A DNA stretch of 64,000 nucleotides from Bog-159 sp035541265 (GTDB lineage: Bacteria; Acidobacteriota; Terriglobia; Bryobacterales; Bryobacteraceae): assembly GCA_035541265.1 (NCBI GenBank), contig DATKNQ010000266.1, forward strand, positions 6,828-70,827, written 5' to 3'. The translations under genes were made by a program, and so were the position numbers. The notes below the pieces were generated by a model. It had not been told where the DNA came from, ran no database searches, and saw only the letters and a program-made list of their open reading frames with translations. Of the stretch, positions 60,172 to 64,000 are shown in pieces; the first letter of the stretch is position 1; the number at the start of each line of letters is the position of its first letter.

Positions 60172-60549
60172 TCACTTTCGGACCAGCCTGCGGAAGATTT
60201 CATCTAGTGTCGTGCCGGGGGACTCGCACATGCCGCTGTGCACCGGGGAAACCTGAATGATCGTGCTGCGCGGCGCCACCTGCCAGGCGAATCGCTCGCT
60301 ACGGGAGAGTCTGGCAATCGGTCCACCTTCGGGGTCGCTCGTACAAATCCTCGAAAATGCCTGCAGGTGGCTCCGAACCACTGCGATGTCCAGATCGGGA
60401 CACAAGCCCCGCAGGCGCACTTCATCGAATTCGATACGGCAGTCCAGAAACGCCAGCTCCGGGCAATGCAGGATGACACCCGCATTGACGAACTCCTCGC
60501 GTTCCACGGAGGGAACTACCCGCAGGATGGCATAGTCATACGCGTGCAT
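60172..60549 (-). CDS. DUF3037 protein
   Basis: A 125-aa protein. The ATG at 60549 starts MHAYDYAILRVVPSVEREEF VNAGVILHC, a signature start for DUF3037. The centre (LDIAVVRSHLQAFSRIC) and the end (GTTLDEIFRRLVRK) fit as well. It overlaps the HipA-like kinase by 14 bases; the two families are frequently neighbours, as I recall from other genomes. Function unknown. Confidence 0.8.
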   Translation of the reverse strand: MHAYDYAILRVVPSVEREEFVNAGVILHCPELAFLDCRIEFDEVRLRGLCPDLDIAVVRSHLQAFSRICTSDPEGGPIARLSRSERFAWQVAPRSTIIQVSPVHSGMCESPGTTLDEIFRRLVRK

Positions 60550-61318
60550 GTCGGGCACGGACAGCCTCCTCCACGAACGACGCCGCAGCATCCAGCCGGG
60601 CGGTCAGAAAACCCAAATATCCGGCGCGTTTGGCACTGGGCGTGTCCGCGCCGGGCTCCGGCAGGAGCCAGGCGTCCGGCACATCCGCGAGCACTTGCCG
60701 GAAAAGAGCCTCGCCCAGTCTCGCGCGCAGGCCGGCATCGATGCTCTCGATCGAGTCCGCGCGCGGCAACAGCACATGATCGCGGATGGCGGGAAAGCGG
60801 GCACGGCCGCTCGACGCCGGATCCTTCCAGTTGTGATGGAAATACAACGCCGCGCCGTGGTCGATGAAGTACAGCGCTTTGTGCCAGCACAGCAGGTTCG
60901 GATTACGCGCGGTGCGGTCCACGTTGGTCACGAAGGCGTCGAACCACACGGCCGTGGACGCCAGTTCTGCAGAAGCGGCATCGCCGGCTGCCGGATCGAA
61001 CATCACCGAACCGGGCAGGAAGTCCATGCCCAGGTTCACACCTACACTGGCGCGCAGCAGTTGGCGGATTTCGGCATCCGGCTCGTTGCGTCCCAGGGCC
61101 GCGTCCACCTCGACCAGCACCAGTTCCGGCACGTTCAGACCCAGCGCGCGGCCGATACCGCCCGCAATGATTTCGGCCACCAGCGCCAGCGGCCCCTGAC
61201 CCGCTCCAGTGAACTTCAAAACGTAGAGTCCCAGATCGTCGGCTTCGACGAGCGCCGGTAACGACCCGCCTTCACGGAGTGGCGTGACATAGCGCGTTGC
61301 TTGTACGGTCCGAAGCAT
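60536..61318 (-). CDS. HipA-like (PI3K-fold) kinase
   Basis: A 260-aa protein. The start ATG at 61318 is chosen over a TTG three codons upstream. Kinase-like motifs: LYVLKFTGAGQGPLALVAEI (ATP-lysine region), the catalytic loop FVTNVDRTARNPNLL with the Asp, and a DHG metal motif in YFIDHGAALYF. HipA kinases phosphorylate proteins such as glutamyl-tRNA synthetase. This is a short stand-alone form with DUF3037 rather than HipB as partner, so a toxin role is not shown. Confidence 0.8.
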   Translation of the reverse strand: MLRTVQATRYVTPLREGGSLPALVEADDLGLYVLKFTGAGQGPLALVAEIIAGGIGRALGLNVPELVLVEVDAALGRNEPDAEIRQLLRASVGVNLGMDFLPGSVMFDPAAGDAASAELASTAVWFDAFVTNVDRTARNPNLLCWHKALYFIDHGAALYFHHNWKDPASSGRARFPAIRDHVLLPRADSIESIDAGLRARLGEALFRQVLADVPDAWLLPEPGADTPSAKRAGYLGFLTARLDAAASFVEEAVRARHARV

Positions 61319-61472
61319 CAAACTCAAAAGCGCAAAGGGGCGAGTTTTTCCGCGCCGCCATACAGGAAAGGAACTCCGCGGCTTCCAAGCGGCGCGGGAC
61401 GCCCCGTTTTGCGCGTGTTCCTTAGAAGTGTAGCAGTGCGTGGTACGCGCGATTCACGGTACCCTAAGCCTT

Positions 61473-62375
61473 ATGACCATCGCGATAACCGGCGCTTCCG
61501 GATTCATCGGACGTCGGCTGATGAAGGCGCTGAGCGCGGCGAATCACAAGCTGCGCGTTTTGAGCCGGCATGCCGGAACCAATCTGCCGCCGGGAGTGCA
61601 GTTGTACGTTTGGGATGCGACGAAAGGCCAGCCGCCCGCCGAAAGTCTGGATGGCGCGGATGCGGTGGTGCACCTGGCGGGCGAGCCGATCGCCCAACGC
61701 TGGAGTGATGATGTGAAGCAGAGGATCCGCGAAACGCGGGCATCTGGCACACGGCACCTGATCCAAGCTCTTTCAACAGTGGCGCAGCGTCCGAGCGTGA
61801 TGATATCCGGATCGGCCATTGGCTACTACGGATCGCGGGGCGACGAGATTCTGACGGAAGGGTCGGGGCCGGGCAGCGGCTTCATGGCGGAAGTTTGCGT
61901 GGCTTGGGAGAAAGAGGCGGATCTGGCGGAGTCGCTGGGTATCCGCCTGGTGAAACTGCGGACGGGCATGGTCCTCGGCGCAAACGGCGGCGCGCTGGCC
62001 AAGATGCTGCCGCCCTTCAAAGCCGGTATGGGCGGAAAAATGGGGCACGGCGATCAATGGATGTCGTGGGTGCATCTGGAAGACCTGGTGGGTCTCATCC
62101 AGTATGCGATTGAGAATTCGCTGCGCGGCCCAGTGAACGGCACCGCTCCCAATCCCGTGACCAATGCCGATTTCACCAAAGCCTTGGGGCACGCCCTGGG
62201 CCGTCCGGCGGTGGTGCCGATGCCTGCTTTCACGCTGAAGTTCATGTTCGGGGAAATGTCGGATGTGATGCTGGCGAGCCAGCGCGTGTTGCCCAAGTCC
62301 GCGGAGGACGCCGGCTATACCTTTCGTTACCCGCACTTGGAGGGCGCGCTCGATAATGTTGTGGCGTCCGCCTAG
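61473..62375 (+). CDS. TIGR01777-family NAD-dependent epimerase-like protein
   Basis: A 300-aa extended SDR. The start at 61473 begins MTIAITGASGFIGRRLMKAL with the nucleotide motif GASGFIG. Typical TIGR01777 features: DAVVHLAGEPIA, MISGSAIGYYGSRGDE and VLGANGGALAKMLPPFKAG, and MGHGDQWMSWVHLEDL. The C-terminal DUF1731-like segment (LGRPAVVPMPAFTLKFMFGE) is present. Related proteins are associated with cell division or unknown sugars. Confidence 0.9.
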   Translation: MTIAITGASGFIGRRLMKALSAANHKLRVLSRHAGTNLPPGVQLYVWDATKGQPPAESLDGADAVVHLAGEPIAQRWSDDVKQRIRETRASGTRHLIQALSTVAQRPSVMISGSAIGYYGSRGDEILTEGSGPGSGFMAEVCVAWEKEADLAESLGIRLVKLRTGMVLGANGGALAKMLPPFKAGMGGKMGHGDQWMSWVHLEDLVGLIQYAIENSLRGPVNGTAPNPVTNADFTKALGHALGRPAVVPMPAFTLKFMFGEMSDVMLASQRVLPKSAEDAGYTFRYPHLEGALDNVVASA

Positions 62376-62452
62376 GGACAAAGCCAGGTAGTGCCTGAAA
62401 AGTGCGTTGAGGATTGTCGGCGGGGGCTTGACGCGGCGAGGCGGGTTGTGCA

Positions 62453-63088
62453 TCAGCTCGTTTCGGGGAAAAGTATGACCAATGCTGAGTTGCCAGTCTT
62501 GTACCCGCCTTCAAAGTAGAGAGCGTAATGGATATTCTGGGGAACATCGAAGATGACAGTGCCGCGCGCCGTCATGCCGGGATTGAGCATCGTAAAAATA
62601 TCTGGGAATAGCGCATAGCCCGAATACTGCCTTAAGCTTTGGTTGTACATCTCCACCTCTGGGTCTCCGCGCCCTGGCAGATTCCGCCTCCCCTTAACAA
62701 GATCATCGATTCCATCAATCAACTCAAAATGTGGCACAAGACTAGCTTTGTCGCTGCCTTCGCTGTTACCGGTGTTCCGAATAGTGACATTCACAACCAG
62801 ATACAGGGAATCCGGCGCTTCTGGCCTGTAGGGCGATTCGGAATTTAACATACCCCCAAAGTGCGTCAATGGAAGCCACTTCGCATCAACCACCGTGTAT
62901 GACTAATAGTAGAGTGCAAACTCCTGCCCGATTGGATACGTCACGAACCGTTCAGCAGGAGCCGGAGTCGCCGGAGTCGATACAACAGGAGCGGGTTCAC
63001 TGGGCTTGCTCGAACATCGGTCTAGCACGGCCCCAAGCAGTACTGCCCCGACAAGAATCGTAAAGCACCCGGCGCGCTTCTGTTCCAT
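62453..63088 (-). pseudogene. DUF4352-like lipoprotein gene interrupted by an in-frame TAG
   Basis: The upstream part (63088 to 62903) encodes a membrane/lipoprotein-like N-terminus (MEQKRAGCFTILVGAVLLGA VLDRCSS) and a Pro/Ala linker ending YPIGQEFALYY. A TAG at 62905-62903 follows. The same frame then continues without a gap: SYTVVDAKWLPLTHFGGMLN, then VNVTIRNTGNSEGSDKASLV and the end of a DUF4352-type immunoglobulin fold. The two halves together make one 210-codon gene. The stop is either a true mutation or a sequencing difference. Confidence 0.7.
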
Positions 63089-63136
63089 TCCGTAGCAGAT
63101 TCTACAACGCGGCGCACAGCGAAGCAAGGAGTGTCA

Positions 63137-63490
63137 CTACCCGATGCCTAACAATGTCAATCTTAATCCATCAGGCAATAAGAAGCTAAGGCTTAAATCG
63201 AGATTGCCTACTAAGCTACCAAAACTAGTCCCGGAGAAGTCAATCGGCTGCATAAACGTACACGGCGAAGCAAGCAGCACGGACTCTTTTAGCGCCAGTA
63301 TGTCTACGCTATCGGCGGAATCTGAGGGATTCAATATCAATTCATCGCCATCCCGTATCAACCGTCCGCAGACGCTAAATGACCAACACGCGTCTAGCGA
63401 GTCACTGCGCAGTATTGCTCGGACGTTTGCCGATTCAGTGATCAGTTTGTCGAGAACAACCTTAGTATCGTCCGGGGATTCCGATTCCAT
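63137..63490 (-). CDS. Hypothetical protein in low-GC patch
   Basis: A 117-aa ORF with an ATG at 63490 and an AGGTA-type ribosome site. It has Asp/Ser/Leu-rich content (MESESPDDTKVVLDKLITES at the start, DLSLSFLLPDGLRLTLLG near the end) and fewer GC-ending codons than its neighbours. No family recognised; it looks like accessory DNA next to the IS1-like element. Confidence 0.5.
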   Translation of the reverse strand: MESESPDDTKVVLDKLITESANVRAILRSDSLDACWSFSVCGRLIRDGDELILNPSDSADSVDILALKESVLLASPCTFMQPIDFSGTSFGSLVGNLDLSLSFLLPDGLRLTLLGIG

Positions 63491-63618
63491 GCGCGAAGGT
63501 ACCTTTCTTATGCTAGTTCGGATCTACGGGTTCATCCAAGCAAAGCTTATCGCAGAGCAATTGGGATTGCCACATAAAAACTCGGCGGAGCTTCTTTCGG
63601 CGCTGATATTTGGTCCGA

Positions 63619-64000
63619 CTAGACCAGCAGTTCCTTCAAGCCCCACACATGATCTGTAATGCCCGCTTCCATCGCCGGAGTAATGCGGAGCGTCTTGTGC
63701 GTCCGGCAGAAGTTGTAGTATGCGAAGTGCAGGCAATAGGCGCTCCACAGGTTGTCCCACTTCTTGCTGAAGGCATTCGTCAAGCGCGTTAGGCGGCGCA
63801 TCTGCATTCTGATGGTTAGATTCTGGCGTTCCACAATCGAGGTGCAAATGCGGTCTGATTCAGGATCACCAAATACTGGGACCACCTCCGTATCGACCAC
63901 TTCAGCGGGTGAGTAGCGCGCTTCACCTTCAACCGGCTGGCCGTAGACTTTAATCAGTTGAGCGAAACCAGTGATGCGGTCTGAGAGCGTATCGCAGATG
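63619..64000 (-). CDS. IS1-like transposase, C-terminal part, runs off window edge
   Basis: The minus-strand frame is open to the last bases of the window. It reads SDRITGFAQLIKVYGQPVEG, then ARYSPAEVVDTEVV, and the hallmark VERQNLTIRMQMRRLTRLTN AFSKK, YYNFCRTHKTLRITPAMEAG and DHVWGLKELLV. This C-terminal pattern is that of transposases annotated as IS1 family in Acidobacteria and Proteobacteria. The gene's start and the element's other end are outside. Confidence 0.83.
   Translation of the reverse strand, partial: ICDTLSDRITGFAQLIKVYGQPVEGEARYSPAEVVDTEVVPVFGDPESDRICTSIVERQNLTIRMQMRRLTRLTNAFSKKWDNLWSAYCLHFAYYNFCRTHKTLRITPAMEAGITDHVWGLKELLV

Noticed and set aside
62903..62905. The in-frame TAG as a pyrrolysine or other recoding site
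   Set aside because: No recoding signal or system is visible, and a plain mutation or sequence error explains it better.

Overview
The window looks like chromosomal DNA from an acidobacterium of the Solibacter/Bryobacter type. Base composition is GC-rich and the genes are tightly packed, often with 4-base start/stop overlaps. The secreted S53 protease at 5.1-7.9 kb ends in the C-terminal domain known as TIGR03437, which is abundant in Solibacter. Other genes fit a didermal, flagellated, hopanoid-making soil bacterium: P- and L-ring flagellar genes, a TolC protein, a porin-like beta-barrel protein, hpnE, many Tat-type signal sequences, and small families common in Acidobacteria (DUF1572, DUF2934, PilZ-like). 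No rRNA and no CRISPR array was seen; there is one tRNA, tRNA-Thr(UGU), at 56.3 kb.

Layout. 0-5 kb: a cell-wall amidase, a class I glutamine amidotransferase, a small zinc ribbon, a ketosynthase-like protein that seems to have lost its catalytic residues, a DinB-fold protein and heme A synthase. 5-11.6 kb: the S53 protease, an exported pair resembling murein-peptide recycling enzymes (dipeptide epimerase plus NlpC/P60 peptidase), and a flavin monooxygenase fused to an SCP2-like domain. 11.6-29.4 kb: a large flagellar locus in two divergent operons. The minus operon is flgF-flgG-flgA-flgH-flgI-flgJ. The plus operon is fliK-flgD-flgE-fliN-fliO-fliP-fliQ-fliR-flhB-flhA-flhF-fliA, then a second FliN-type protein, a DUF2802-like protein and a sigma-54 activator. 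Together they cover rod, rings, hook, export gate, switch parts and regulators; flgB, flgC, fliE, fliF, fliG, fliM, fliH, fliI, flagellin and flhG are not in the window.

29.5-45.7 kb: a pentapeptide-repeat protein, a 35-residue membrane microprotein and a PilZ-like protein, a PIG-L deacetylase, and a four-gene minus-strand operon (response regulator, porin-like protein, amicyanin-like cupredoxin, histidine kinase) that may form one envelope sensing unit. Then come an SDR and a thiol-disulfide protein, an FkbM methyltransferase, TolC, a RodZ-type HTH protein, a degenerate alkaline-phosphatase-fold protein overlapping pyrD, and transketolase. 45.7-51.2 kb: hpnE preceded by a run of tiny overlapping minus-strand ORFs. 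This run is cut by a complete IS630-type element with clear inverted repeats and a TA duplication.

51.2-64 kb: a receiver-PP2C phosphatase, a Tat-exported molybdopterin oxidoreductase with a cytochrome b partner, a methyltransferase, a large FAD dehydrogenase, tRNA-Thr, several exported proteins, a DUF3037/HipA-like kinase pair and a TIGR01777 epimerase. The end is a lower-GC patch with a gene broken by an in-frame stop and the C-terminal part of an IS1-like transposase running off the edge. Family assignments come from reading motifs by eye; no database search was run.
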